From contig JAUZSE010000025.1 in the NCBI GenBank assembly GCA_030949725.1, positions 62,001 through 126,000 of the forward strand: a stretch of 64,000 bases of DNA, read 5' to 3'. The stretch is from Sulfurovum sp. Lineage in GTDB: Bacteria; Campylobacterota; Campylobacteria; Campylobacterales; Sulfurovaceae. The position numbers and the translations under genes are program-made. Each line of letters starts with the position of its first letter. The stretch's first letter is position 1. Positions 18,390 to 28,307 of this stretch are shown in pieces. The notes below the pieces were generated by a model. The model saw nothing but the letters and a program-made list of their open reading frames with translations. It was not told the DNA's origin and ran no database searches.

Positions 18390-19637
18390 CACCCCAATCC
18401 CCTAAAAACTAAAATTCAAGAGTTGTGCAATAGAGTCATCTAAATCCCAGCGATTGTTGATGAGTTGTTCTTGTATAGACTTTGCTCCATTTAAGTGTAA
18501 AATATTCAAAATCATACTTCTAATTATAGTCATTAAAAATGGATTTAAATGGACATTATGGTCATCTTCTAATAAAGCATTATCTTTATATTGATGCATA
18601 GTTTCAACTTTCCAATGATCTAATATTTTATCATGAAAAAACTCTGCACTTTCATGAAAATTTGCAATACAAAATTGAATTCTAGTGCTGTTTGTTACTG
18701 TGCCAGTTTTGTGATTTTTACACTCTATTTTTTTGATAGTTTTTATAATTGAGCGAATATGTGTTATTCCATTATGTGAAAATGAAGTGGGTTGATAGAT
18801 AAAAACTTCTCTGTTTATCCATTCATTCGATTGTTGAATACCTCTAGCTTTGTAAGTACTTACTGGTTTTGTATCTCTTGATATTTCATCTATCTTATCA
18901 AAAAGGGTTGCTTGATTATCTTTAACTTTAGCAATATATTTTGAGCCACTTTCTTCAATAGCATCTAGCGTTTTTTTTGGGTATTCATCGCATCAAAAGT
19001 AAAGATAAATTCCTCCCCAAGCTCCCCTATCATCGCTTGTAATGCTGGTATCTCATTAGATTTTTCTGCAATTTTCTTATGTGCAATTATGACACCTATT
19101 TCAGCAAGAACTGCTCCTACAACTTCAATAGATCTTTTGTCTTTGTATCTACTACCATTCATCACTTTCCCATCTACACTTAGATGCTTCCCCGTCGTCT
19201 CTACATAGTTTCTTATCCACTCTCTAAATATTAATTCTACTGCTTCGCTATCCACATTTGCAAGTACCGAAGATACTACACTTTTCTTTGGTGTCAATAT
19301 AAACTCAACACCCAGAAGTCTCTTCACTTGCTCTTTTTGAATATGCTTTTCTATCCATATTGAAATCTGCTTATAATCTGTTGCTCCCATAAGTCCTGCT
19401 AATACGCTAAGGTATAAAATATGCTCTATCTTATGTCTTTTCCCTTTCGCTTTCCTATAGTCTTTAATTGTTGAAAATAATTCCAATAATTTATTGGATT
19501 TAGCTTTTTCTGCGTATCCTTTTATTGAACGCTTTACTGATAATTTCTCTCTTGATTTTATTTGCATTTTTCTCAATCTCATTTTTTTACATAGTATAGC
19601 ACTTTATTTCTATTAGCTTTTTTTAAGGATTGGGGTG
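18390..19637 (-). mobile_element. ISAs1-family insertion sequence with 9-bp target duplication
   Basis: A 1,248-bp element with terminal inverted repeats CACCCCAATCC at both ends and flanking direct repeats GAAAATGAT (18381-18389 and 19638-19646). It encodes one ISAs1-type transposase on the minus strand. Excision of the element with one repeat restores the host frame, so the insertion appears recent relative to decay of the host gene. Confidence 0.9.
18402..19582 (-). pseudogene. ISAs1-family (H-repeat-like) transposase, one frameshift
   Basis: The first 205 residues contain the ISAs1 N-terminal region (LFSTIKDYRKAKGKRHKIEH, LYLSVLAGLMGATDY) and the first catalytic region HLSVDGKVMNGS, then AEKSNEIPALQ and FTFDAMNTQKK. 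At an A8 run the frame ends; with A9 it would continue TLDAIEESGSKYIAKVKDNQ through WKVETMHQYKDNA to the stop LLNFSF. So a single-base deletion in a homopolymer separates the two halves. Confidence 0.87.
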
Positions 19638-19646
19638 GAAAATGAT
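19638..19646 (+). repeat. Target-site duplication of the ISAs1 element (right copy)
   Basis: GAAAATGAT; the partner copy is at 18381-18389. Nine bases fall in the 8-10 bp range known for the ISAs1 family. Confidence 0.88.
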
Positions 19647-19938
19647 TACTTTTAAAAGAGATATATATCTAAAAAACTATTTTTCTCATAATCAAGAGAT
19701 AATTAAGCAGATAAATACTTTTATTGAAGAACAAAAGAAAACTTTACTACTAGATAAAAGAAAAATCATACATGGTCATGATTTTGAAGATTTATTGTTG
19801 TTTTATTTAAAGATAACACATAAAAATGCAAAAGAAACTTTCAAGAAATCACTTTATTCTACTTTAGAACATGCAACTCTTAAAAAAAGAAACAATGTTT
19901 ATAAAGTTACTCAAACAAATTGAGAGTAAGGATAACTA

Positions 19939-20748
19939 ATGAAAATAGCCTTCATCGGTGACATCGTAGGTAAACCTGGACGTTTAATGCTCAAACGGCA
20001 TCTCAAACGTCTTCAGCAAGAACATTTTATAGATTTTACCATTGCCAATTATGAAAATGCTTCTCATGGGTTTGGACTGACTGAAAAAAACTGTATAGAA
20101 CTTCTTGGTTATGGGGTAGATATGATGACAGGGGGAAACCATTCTTTTGATAAGAAAGAAATCCTTGGGATATTTGATAGGTATCCTCTCATTCGTCCTA
20201 TCAATTACCCTAAAGCTACACCAGGGAAAGGTCTGTATAAAACAATACTTTTGGGGAAGGAGATAGCCATCATAAACCTTATGGGACATTATACTATGCC
20301 CATGGTAGACAATCCTTTTACGATGATAGTCGAAGAGGTAAATATCTTGAAATCACAAAATATTAAACATATTATTATAGATATACATGCTGAAGCCAGT
20401 TCTGAAAAAAATGCTTTAAGACAAATACTCAAAAAAGATGTATCTGCTATATTGGGGACACATACCCATGTCTCTACAGATGATTTGGAAGTAGTAGATG
20501 GTTGTTGTTATGTGACAGATGTGGGGCTGACTGGTTGTCGTGATGGTGTGATAGGTATGGATGATACCATACCTATGAAACGCTTTCTTACTTCACTTTC
20601 TGGACACTATGATGTACCTGATATCTGTAAAAGTATTTTTCAAATGATAGTCTTTGAATTGGATGAAGAGGGACGTTGTGTGGGTGCAGAAAAAATTAAA
20701 ATTTATGATGATAAACCTAAGATAGTTACTCAGGCTTGGATGGATTGA
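19939..20748 (+). CDS. ymdB: YmdB-family metallophosphoesterase
   Basis: A 269-residue phosphodiesterase of the TIGR00282/YmdB family, known in other bacteria to hydrolyse 2',3'- or 3',5'-cyclic nucleotides. Metal-binding motifs are in family order: FIGDIVGKPGR at the N-terminus, ANYENASHGFG, MMTGGNHSFDKKE, IIDIHAEASSEK, ILGTHTHVSTDD and DVGLTGCRDGVIG. It begins 15 bases after the ruined DUF4435 gene, with AAGGAT as ribosome site, and so was probably cotranscribed with it. Confidence 0.93.
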   Translation: MKIAFIGDIVGKPGRLMLKRHLKRLQQEHFIDFTIANYENASHGFGLTEKNCIELLGYGVDMMTGGNHSFDKKEILGIFDRYPLIRPINYPKATPGKGLYKTILLGKEIAIINLMGHYTMPMVDNPFTMIVEEVNILKSQNIKHIIIDIHAEASSEKNALRQILKKDVSAILGTHTHVSTDDLEVVDGCCYVTDVGLTGCRDGVIGMDDTIPMKRFLTSLSGHYDVPDICKSIFQMIVFELDEEGRCVGAEKIKIYDDKPKIVTQAWMD

Positions 20749-20816
20749 TTTTTATTTCGCCTTTTGACACGATATTTTAAACTTAGAAATGAGAGTACAC
20801 CTAATCAAAATAGTGA

Positions 20817-20822
20817 TATAAT
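20817..20822 (+). promoter_or_regulatory. Candidate -10 box upstream of the 20851 gene
   Basis: TATAAT in the context GTGATATAATGCG, 28 bases before the ATG; this is a typical Campylobacterota sigma-70 spacing. Confidence 0.5.
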
Positions 20823-20850
20823 GCGAAAAAAATAAAAGTGAGACAATAGT

Positions 20851-21645
20851 ATGGCAGATAAAGATGAGCGTTATGCATTCCCTTGGGGATTTCATTTGGG
20901 AGATTTGTGTAATGATAATGAAACAATTCCTTTATATACAGGAAGTAATGATGGTGGATTTTGTTTACTGTATGACAAAGTATCTGAAAAAAAGGTCGAT
21001 AACTTACTAGAAAGCCTTTGCCTAGAAATGCTCTCTACTATGCCTTATGAGAGTTTAAAAGTGGATCTTTTTGATTTTGGTAAAAAGAAGTTTTACAACC
21101 TTTCACCTTTACAATATATACATCTTTTTCAAACTGCTTATAACCCAGACTTGATGCAAAATCTTTTTGAAGAACTAGAATCTACTATCATATCCCGTTA
21201 TGAAGATCTGATATGTTGTAATAGACCTACCATTAGTGAACATAATCAAATGTCAAAACTAAAACAGACTTATCATCTGGTACTTATCAATTTAGCAAAT
21301 TTTCCAACAGAAGATATTGCACTAAGAAGAATCCAGAATTTTGTTGAATCAGCCTGTAAAGCAGGTGTGTACATCATTGCATTTGGGGATTTAGAGACAG
21401 AACAAAGTGAAAATAAAAATGTGCAAACTATACTTGAACACTTCAAGAAGATAAGGGTAACAGAGGGTAATTTTGCGATTACAGAAGAGATTTTTGAATT
21501 TGTAGAATTGCTAGAAGACCATACTTTTAAGTCACTAGACCTTGATAAAAGTGACCTTTTACAAAAAGCACTCACGAATGCAGACCTTGAAAGTTTGATG
21601 GATCCAGACAATATCAAACTAGAAGAAAACACAAAAGTAAAATAA
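20851..21645 (+). CDS. Conserved-looking protein of unknown function
   Basis: 264 residues, acidic, no signal peptide and no membrane segment. I do not recognise a family with certainty. It starts with a segment reading FPWGFHLGDL, then IPLYTGSNDGGFCLLYD near residue 26, a predicted alpha/beta core with KVDLFDFGKKKFYNLS and a later strand HLVLINLANFPTED. The layout faintly recalls the nucleotide-binding core of FtsK/SpoIIIE-type ATPases without a Walker A motif, but this is only an impression. It has its own TATAAT box and AGTGAGA-type ribosome site and precedes the HAD phosphatase gene by 66 bases. Confidence 0.6.
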   Translation: MADKDERYAFPWGFHLGDLCNDNETIPLYTGSNDGGFCLLYDKVSEKKVDNLLESLCLEMLSTMPYESLKVDLFDFGKKKFYNLSPLQYIHLFQTAYNPDLMQNLFEELESTIISRYEDLICCNRPTISEHNQMSKLKQTYHLVLINLANFPTEDIALRRIQNFVESACKAGVYIIAFGDLETEQSENKNVQTILEHFKKIRVTEGNFAITEEIFEFVELLEDHTFKSLDLDKSDLLQKALTNADLESLMDPDNIKLEENTKVK

Positions 21646-21711
21646 ATTTTTATCTTTAATGGGTATGATGCCATTTAGATAGTATAAAAATTTAATTAAA
21701 AGGTAGACAAT

Positions 21712-22392
21712 ATGGCTAATACAATATATCAAATGAAAGAGGGTACGATAAGAAGTAAGATCGTGCTTTTTGACTTGGACGGTACGCTTATAGATTCAAC
21801 AGAAGCAATTTTAGAGAGTTTTGAAAAAGCATATAGCTCTTTTGGTGTGGATGTGCCAGATGCACATAAGATTAAATCACTTATAGGTTTGCCCCTTGAT
21901 ATGATGTTTGTAAAGCTTGGTGTAGATGAAGCTGAGGCTATGGGGTATGCTAAAGTATACAAAGAACATTACCAAACGATACACATAGAAAAAACAGTGT
22001 TGCTTCCTCATGCAAGAGAAGCTGTAGAATTTGCACATGGTTACGGAAGACTGGGTGTCGTGACCACAAAAACAAGTGAATTTTCACGTGTATTGTTAGA
22101 GCATTTTGACTTAATGAAGTATTTTGATGTACTTATCGGAAGAGAAGATGTAGAAAATCCAAAGCCAGATCCTGAGCCTGTAGAAAAAGCTTTGTCTGCA
22201 TTGGGGCATAGTTTTGGCGATGTGGCTTATTTTATCGGTGATACAGATGCAGATATGATAGCTGGGGAAGAAGCAGGGATTGCTTGTATCGGAGTGTTGT
22301 GTGGATACATGAGTAAAGAGCAACTCGTCGAAAATGCTGACTTTATTCAAAAAGATGCATTTGAAGCGGTCAAACTTATAGAAAGAATATAA
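21712..22392 (+). CDS. HAD-family phosphatase (phosphoglycolate phosphatase-like)
   Basis: 226 residues with all HAD motifs: VLFDLDGTLIDST near residue 18 (nucleophile aspartate), the threonine of VVTTKTSEF, lysine in ENPKPDPEP, and YFIGDTDADMIAG with the metal-binding aspartates. The cap domain between motif one and two is the small helical type seen in Gph/PGP and pyrophosphatase PpaX. The neighbour is an AmgK-like sugar kinase, so a sugar-phosphate substrate is possible. Substrate cannot be read from sequence. A start at MKEGTIRSK, six codons in, is an alternative. Confidence 0.88.
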   Translation: MANTIYQMKEGTIRSKIVLFDLDGTLIDSTEAILESFEKAYSSFGVDVPDAHKIKSLIGLPLDMMFVKLGVDEAEAMGYAKVYKEHYQTIHIEKTVLLPHAREAVEFAHGYGRLGVVTTKTSEFSRVLLEHFDLMKYFDVLIGREDVENPKPDPEPVEKALSALGHSFGDVAYFIGDTDADMIAGEEAGIACIGVLCGYMSKEQLVENADFIQKDAFEAVKLIERI

Positions 22393-22408
22393 TTTTAGGA
22401 AACTATGT

Positions 22409-23346
22409 ATGCATGCTGAATTAAAAGGGTGGTTAGAATGGTTAGGGATTGAAGAGCCAATACTTCATTCTCTCTGTGGTGATGCAAGTTCAAGAAGATA
22501 CTACCGTTTAGAAAACCCACCTAAGGGCATACTGATGGATGCTTCGGATGTAAAAGAAAGTGTACCTATCTTCATCGGTGTAAGCTGGAGATTGATGGAT
22601 ACAAAAATCCGTATACCTATCATTAAGTCTTACGAACTCAACAAAGGTTTTATCTTCTTAGAAGATGTTGGTTCTACCCATGTATTTGACAAATACAATG
22701 AGGGAAATGCAAGTGCTTATTATGAAAAAGCCATAAAAACATTGGTCAACATGCAAGAGACACCTTCGCAAGGATTGGAACCCTATGATGCAAACTTTTT
22801 ACTAGAAGAGATGAATCTTATGCCTCAATGGTATATCAAAGAGCATTTAGGCAAAACGATTGAGTGTGTAGAAGGGCGTACTTTGCTTGGTAGTTTTGCT
22901 CTCATATCTAAAGAAGTATTGAGTCAGCCGCAAGGCTTGTTTGTACATCGTGACTATCACTCACGAAACTTGATGATAGACAGTGATGATGAGATAGTAG
23001 TCATAGATTTTCAAGATGCAAGAGAGGGTGCTTTGACCTATGATCTAGTCTCACTTCTTCGTGACGTGTATGTAGAACTAGATGCACAAGAGATACAAAG
23101 ACTGATATTGCTTTTTAAAGAGTTAAAAGGTATAGATGTAGAGGATGAAACCTTTATGCGTTGGTTTGACTTTACAGGCTTACAGCGTCATATCAAAATA
23201 CTTGGTATCTTTGCTAGACTTAGTGTATTCGTGATGGTAAAGAGGCTTATCTAAAGGATATTCCTTTGACTTTGAAATACATCCTTGAGGTTGGATCTAA
23301 ATATCCAGAGCTAGAGGGATTGATGCACTTATTGAAATCCGAATAA
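22409..23346 (+). pseudogene. AmgK-like aminoglycoside-phosphotransferase-fold kinase, frameshifted near the end
   Basis: The APH-fold kinase shows DASSRRYYRLE near the N-terminus, the catalytic loop FVHRDYHSRNLM near residue 180 and metal-binding VVIDFQDAREG near residue 198. Length and motif order resemble AmgK, the N-acetylmuramate/N-acetylglucosamine-1-kinase of peptidoglycan recycling. The frame runs off after FARLSVF; adding one base at the TT before CGTGATGG continues it as RDGKEAYLKDIPLTLKYI to a stop at 23344-23346, matching the family's C-terminus. No MurU-type uridylyltransferase follows here. The gene may be functional if the missing base is a sequencing error. Confidence 0.78.
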
Positions 23347-23441
23347 ATTAACTATAGCTTATATAAACCTATTCAAACAATATCAAAACTTTCACTAAAA
23401 TAGATGATATTTTAAAATATTTAACCTTAACACCTATAGAA

Positions 23442-23461
23442 ATATGATATTCTTATCATAT
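23442..23461. promoter_or_regulatory. Palindrome upstream of the outer-membrane protein gene
   Basis: ATATGATA and TATCATAT form a perfect 8-base inverted repeat with a TTCT spacer, about 45 bases before the start codon. It could be an operator or a 5' hairpin; I cannot assign a regulator. Confidence 0.35.
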
Positions 23462-23505
23462 ACGCATTTTTTTAATGCTTAATTTTAAGAAGAATGAGGA
23501 AAATA

Positions 23506-24063
23506 ATGATGGTAAAAAAAATAGCAACAGGTCTTTTGGCAGTAGCCTTAACAAGCTCTCTTTATGCAGAAAACAAATCATTTATTGGGATGGAACTTGG
23601 GTATGCATTTGTACAAGGTGATGTGGGTGGTTTCTTCCCAGGGGATGTTATCCGTGACCATAAAGGATCAGATATAGAGTATGGTGTTCGAATGGGTGCA
23701 CAAAATGAAGAGTGGAGAACAACCTTGTCCTATAATTATTTTGATGCTGAAGAGAATGGTATAGTACAAAACTATGAGAAAGGACTGGTAGCACTTGATT
23801 ATTTCTACTTGTTTGAAAACAAAATGGACTTTCAACCTTTTATAGGGGCTAGTGTGGGTTATATCAATTATGAATCGACCAACAATATAGATATGAGTGG
23901 TTTGATTTATGGTTTAGAAACAGGCATTGTTTTCTCAGTTACCGACGCTATTGATATTGATCTACTGTACCGATATTCTCTAGCCAATGCGGCGCAAGAT
24001 GACCGTGATGCAAGTCTAGATCACGTATCTAGTGTGGTCTTTGGTATGAACTACACATTTTAA
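23506..24063 (+). CDS. Outer-membrane beta-barrel protein
   Basis: About 185 residues. An N-terminal signal peptide (KKIATGLLAVALTSSLYA with a signal peptidase I-type AxA-like end) is followed by alternating beta strands and glycine turns, ending in the aromatic C-terminus VVFGMNYTF, typical of outer-membrane barrels recognised by BamA. It resembles the eight-stranded OmpA-like/OmpW-like porin family (PF13505 type). I chose the ATG directly after GAGGAAAATA rather than an ATG four codons upstream. It lies 17 bases before a large lipoprotein gene, so the two may act together at the cell surface. Confidence 0.8.
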   Translation: MMVKKIATGLLAVALTSSLYAENKSFIGMELGYAFVQGDVGGFFPGDVIRDHKGSDIEYGVRMGAQNEEWRTTLSYNYFDAEENGIVQNYEKGLVALDYFYLFENKMDFQPFIGASVGYINYESTNNIDMSGLIYGLETGIVFSVTDAIDIDLLYRYSLANAAQDDRDASLDHVSSVVFGMNYTF

Positions 24064-24080
24064 ATAATAAAGGATTCTAA

Positions 24081-26955
24081 ATGAAAAAATATATAATTGC
24101 TACATTGCTATTCTTAGGGTTATTTATATTGTCTGGTTGTGGTAGTGACAATATATCAGATAGTGGATCAGGTGTGGTCTCATCTGGAAAAGTTTTAGAG
24201 ACAGAACCTACAGCGATGAAAATAACTGGCGATACTTTTACTACAAAGGTGACTATTGTTAAAAAAGTGGATAGAACTTATAAGATTGAGCTAAGTAGAC
24301 TTAACTTATTTGTAAAAGATTGTACCTTTATAACAGGTCCAATATTTACACCCCCTACGTTAGCTTTAAATGCTGGGGTTGATTCTTCAAGAACTATAGA
24401 TATATCTGGTACTTTTGCTGAAGGCTGTACAGAAACTATCTATGTATTTTCTGCGTTTCAAGAAACGACAAAAGATGGTAAAGTAGATAAAAGAATGTAT
24501 AGTGTAGGATATAATTCAAATGATTCAAATGATGGAGGTGGTATAGTCCCCACACCAAGTAATGGATTTTTTAATGCAACGACACCATTAGAGGTAACGC
24601 AAGCAGGGCAGCCCTATGAAATAAAAGTACAAGTGATACAAGATGGTTATGCAGCTAGCGATAAGATTGTGCAAATAAAATCATTTGATAGTACCTATGG
24701 TGATGTACTCAATCCTAGTGCGACAACGGGGGAAGATGGCTATGCAGTATTTAACTATATGGCACCTGCGGTTTTACCTGCCAATGGAACTTCAACCATA
24801 TTGGAATTGACGAATGATGAAAATGGTACGGTCATTAAACAAAACATAGTTTTGAAATTTGCAGAACCCACAGAGAACAGTGACTATAGGCTTACCAATG
24901 CAACCACACCTCTAGTCGTCAATTTCGACAATGAACTTAAAACTATTTCTGTCAATGTAGTGGATGCAAAGGGTGTAGGTGTACCAGAGATAGATGTGCA
25001 GATTACTGCGGTATCTGGTGTTGAATTTGGGTCGATTATCAGTGCATCAACCATAGCGTCTGACAGTAGTGGACGTGCGAGCTTTGACTATATAGGACCA
25101 AAAAATTTGGCAGATGTAGATGGTAAAACAACGACTGTCACACTCTCTATGCTAAGCAATGGTGTCTCTGTTACAACAAACGTGTTACTTAGTTTTGTGA
25201 AAGCAAATGTGACGATACCTGTACCTATTGTGGTGATTAAAACACAATCTAAAAATATAACATTGACACAAAATGGGCAAGTTGTGGAGATGGAAATTCA
25301 GGTACTGGATGAAAGTAGCAATGCACCCTATACACAAGGTAGTGTAACAGTTTCATTGCCTCCTGAGGTTGTGGATGGTGTAGATGTTGGAGCTTTTACT
25401 GAGTATATTGTACCTGTAAATGCCAATGGCATAGCAGTATTTAATTATACAGGGCCACAAGACTTAGCAACTTTAGTGGCTAATGGAAACTTAAATGCTA
25501 CATTTGAATTTTTCCATGAAGACAATCCAACACAGAAAGAAGATATAAAAATTACTTATGATTTGCAAGGTGGTTACATCCCTGCTAATTATGTCTTGAC
25601 TTCTTCTAGTTCTGATGGTGAGCAAACTATGGGATTGCAGATATTAAAAACATTTACCTTGTACTTGAAAGATGACAAAGGTACACTAGTAAAAGATGAA
25701 GATATTACCAACATTTCTATCGAAAGTAAAAATACCCTTGTAGGTAAACTGGTTGATATAAATAATGGGGGAGCAAATGTTTCGGTGCTTACATTTACAG
25801 GCACTACTGCAACGAATAGTAAGTCATTCCCCGTGCAGACCTATACCTTGTCTGGATTACTACCTATAGAAGTCACGGTAACCTTTAAAGATGGGAATGG
25901 AGATATGCTAAAACGACTTACTGTCAATATGAACATTGTTGTCTTCTCTGGACCACCTACTGCTATGAGTATCTCTTATGCAGGGGTAGAGCAGAACAGT
26001 ACAGTTGCAAAATATATTGAGAAATTTGCAGTATCTGTGACGGATTCGTATAACAATCCTGTCAATACAAGACCTTACTTAGCTGTGGGTTCTATGGTAG
26101 AGTATGCTGTGGATGGAGTAATGGTTCAAGAACAAGGACTACAACTTCAGCAAGATTATGGCATGGGTCGGTTGATCCACGTGGTGAACTAGAAGCCATA
26201 GGCGGAAACAAGGCTCAATTTACTACGGGAACTGGAGCATTTAATTATGTAGATATATCTAACGATAAACTGGTTGTATTTGGTGCAGGATTTGTGTATG
26301 AGGCATTGGGGAAATGGGATATTGCATCCATCTGCAAATACAGGCTTTACAATTAAAAGATGATTATACTGGACAAACAAGATCTAATCTCTTTTTCGCA
26401 GTGGGACATAACAATAGACAAGATTTGTGTTCTGCAGGTAATGAATTTATTGGAAATATGAAAGCCAATAATTATCAGCTCAATGAAAATGGTCATGCCT
26501 TGATAGAATTTGAATATGACTACCACCTCACAGGTAAAGACATCATGGTGTGGGTAAACCTAGTAGGTTTCCAAGCAGACAATGGAAATACGGGTAGAAT
26601 TGGTGAAGCAAAGAAACATACGTTAAGAGGTGCAGGGTTTGTGTCACCTGAATCATATACATTGGGTGCAGGTGAGAGAGCTGAATATCGTTTTACTGTA
26701 GAACATAAAAATGCACCTGAAAATTATAGAAATGGTCACTTTTCTGCAGCAACAATAGGTGCGTGTACTGTTGTTGGTACAGTAGATTGGAGTAATTATC
26801 ATGACGCGAGAGACTGTAATAATACTAAAGGATATATTGAGCTAGACGTAAACAACACTACTGCTGCTGATTGTACCATTGCACTTAAGAAGGAAAGTAT
26901 TCGTGTGACACCAGAGTTTAATGGTGTAAACTATCCAGATAAGTTCAATCCATAG
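24081..26955 (+). pseudogene. Large Ig-like-repeat surface lipoprotein, frameshifted in its C-terminal part
   Basis: The N-terminus is a lipoprotein signal (LLFLGLFILSGCGS) with the lipobox cysteine near residue 20. Four tandem bacterial Ig-like (Big_1/invasin-like) repeats follow, each with a glycine-aromatic end such as EDGYAVFNYMAP, SSGRASFDYIGP and ANGIAVFNYTGP. The main frame stops at 26192. Adding a base near CAAGGACT continues it as TTTSARLWHGSVDPRGELEAIG, and after further shifts near 26310-26360 the frame resumes as DDYTGQTRSNLFFAVGHNN to the end at 26955. About 950 residues in total. A cell-surface adhesin or stalk is likely. The clustering of shifts at one end may mean real decay or poor sequence quality. 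Confidence 0.72.
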
Positions 26956-26970
26956 GGATTTCCCTATGGA
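26951..26970 (+). terminator. Hairpin at the end of the lipoprotein gene
   Basis: CCATAGGGA and TCCCTATGG form a perfect 9-bp stem with a two-base loop, overlapping the stop codon. No T-run follows, so efficiency is uncertain. Confidence 0.5.
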
Positions 26971-27000
26971 TAACTAATCAACTCTTTCTCAAATTTCTAC

Positions 27001-27006
27001 TATAAT
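27001..27006 (+). promoter_or_regulatory. Candidate -10 box of serS
   Basis: TATAAT, 30 bases before the serS ATG, just downstream of the lipoprotein hairpin. Confidence 0.55.
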
Positions 27007-27036
27007 GACCTAAATATTTCACATTAGGTTAACACT

Positions 27037-28281
27037 ATGATAGACTTAAAATATCTCCAAAATAATTTCGATGAAGCTTCTGCTAGACTACAGAAAAAAG
27101 GTGTAGATGTAAGTACACTAGAAAATCTTCAAAACCTTTTTGCCTCTCTCAAAGAAGCCAATGCCACACTAGAAGCTTCCAAAGCAGAACAAAATACTAT
27201 GTCTAAGCTCTTTGGTCAGTACAAAAGAGGAGGGAAAGACATTGCTGCACTCAAAGCAAAGGTGGATGCCAATAAAGAAAGGATGGCTCCTTTGCAAGAA
27301 AAGGCTAGAGTTGCTGAAGAAGCACTTTACAGTGTAGCACTTGCTATGCCAAACTTTCCTGATGATACTGTGCCAGAAGGTGCAGATGAAGATGATAATG
27401 TTGAGCTTCGTAAAGTACTAGAACCTAAAACATTCTCTTTTAAACCAAAAGAACATTGGGAACTCTCAGAGATCAATGGATGGATAGACTTTGAGCGTGG
27501 TGTAAAGCTTGCTAAAAGTAGGTTCTCTGTACTTAGAGGTGAGGCTTCTAGGCTTGAAAGAGCCTTGATTAACTTCTTCCTCGATACCAATGCTCAAAAA
27601 GGCTTTATAGAGCATTCTGTACCGTTTATGAACAACTCTGCGATGCTTCAGGGAACAGGTCAGCTTCCAAAGTTTGAAGATGACCTCTATAAGATAGAAG
27701 GAGAAGACCTTTATCTTATACCTACGGCTGAAGTACCTTTGACCAATTTGTACAATGATGAAATATTGGCAGAAAAAGACTTGCCTGTACTGATGACAGG
27801 GTATACCCCATGTTTTAGAAAAGAAGCAGGTTCTGCAGGACGTGATACACGTGGTATCATAAGACAACATCAATTCAACAAAGTAGAGATGGTTGCCATC
27901 GCACATCCCGATAAATCTGGGGAAGTATTTGAAATGATGGTAAAAAATGCCTCAGACATACTCACTGCACTAGGATTACCACACAGAGTAGTAGAACTTT
28001 GTTACGGTGACTTAGGCTTTTCTGCAGCGACGACCATAGATCTTGAAGTATGGCTACCTGGACAAAACCAATACCGTGAAATTTCTTCTATCTCAAATAC
28101 AAGAGATTTTCAGGCTAGACGTGCAAAGATCCGTTTTAAAGAAGGGAAAAAGAATAAATTTGTGCATACACTCAATGGTTCTGCTCTTGCAGTAGGGCGT
28201 ACGATTGTGGCTATTATGGAAAATTATCAGAATGAAGACGGGAGTATTGAGATACCTGAGGTCTTGAAGAAATATATGTAG
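27037..28281 (+). CDS. serS: Seryl-tRNA synthetase
   Basis: Charges tRNA-Ser with serine; class II synthetase of 414 residues. The N-terminal antiparallel coiled-coil arm (residues about 1-105) is followed by motif 2 ([26 protein letters not shown]) and motif 3 ([20 protein letters not shown]). The start [14 protein letters not shown] is the usual SerS N-terminus. It is monocistronic by appearance, facing leuA tail to tail. Confidence 0.97.
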   Translation: MIDLKYLQNNFDEASARLQKKGVDVSTLENLQNLFASLKEANATLEASKAEQNTMSKLFGQYKRGGKDIAALKAKVDANKERMAPLQEKARVAEEALYSVALAMPNFPDDTVPEGADEDDNVELRKVLEPKTFSFKPKEHWELSEINGWIDFERGVKLAKSRFSVLRGEASRLERALINFFLDTNAQKGFIEHSVPFMNNSAMLQGTGQLPKFEDDLYKIEGEDLYLIPTAEVPLTNLYNDEILAEKDLPVLMTGYTPCFRKEAGSAGRDTRGIIRQHQFNKVEMVAIAHPDKSGEVFEMMVKNASDILTALGLPHRVVELCYGDLGFSAATTIDLEVWLPGQNQYREISSISNTRDFQARRAKIRFKEGKKNKFVHTLNGSALAVGRTIVAIMENYQNEDGSIEIPEVLKKYM

Positions 28282-28304
28282 GGTGCGTTTCCCAACGCAC
28301 CCTA
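28281..28304. terminator. Perfect palindrome between serS and leuA
   Basis: GGGTGCGTT and AACGCACCC pair perfectly around TCCC and touch the serS stop. Being palindromic it could end both convergent transcripts. Similar sequences occur at 7092 and 35094, so it may be a copy of a dispersed repeat used as a terminator. Confidence 0.6.
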
Positions 28305-28307
28305 CGA

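Larger units (their letters stand above)
15154..19923 (+). pseudogene. DUF4435 TOPRIM-like protein (AriB/PARIS-like), broken by several ISs
   Basis: The gene starts in a TAATG overlap with the AAA ATPase. About 37 residues remain before the second ISAzo13 copy, ending in IYVEGSSDKS, the VEG--D motif of DUF4435/TOPRIM-like proteins. The frame resumes near 17987 (ISTVNIEPTKV), carries GIIDSDFDFL and DYSSIEGYCF, and is broken again at 18389 by an ISAs1 element. Deleting that element and one 9-bp duplication joins KGKMI to TFKRDIYLK in frame, and the protein ends at the TGA. At the first break some coding sequence may be lost, because the two sides do not share a target duplication. The gene is a ruin, but the catalytic-type motifs tell what it was. 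Confidence 0.75.

Noticed and set aside
23347-23493. Search for tRNA or small RNA genes in this and other gaps
   Set aside because: No cloverleaf-like sequence or CCA-ended structure was recognised here or in the gaps at 20749, 37691 and 50189; only promoter-like boxes and one palindrome.
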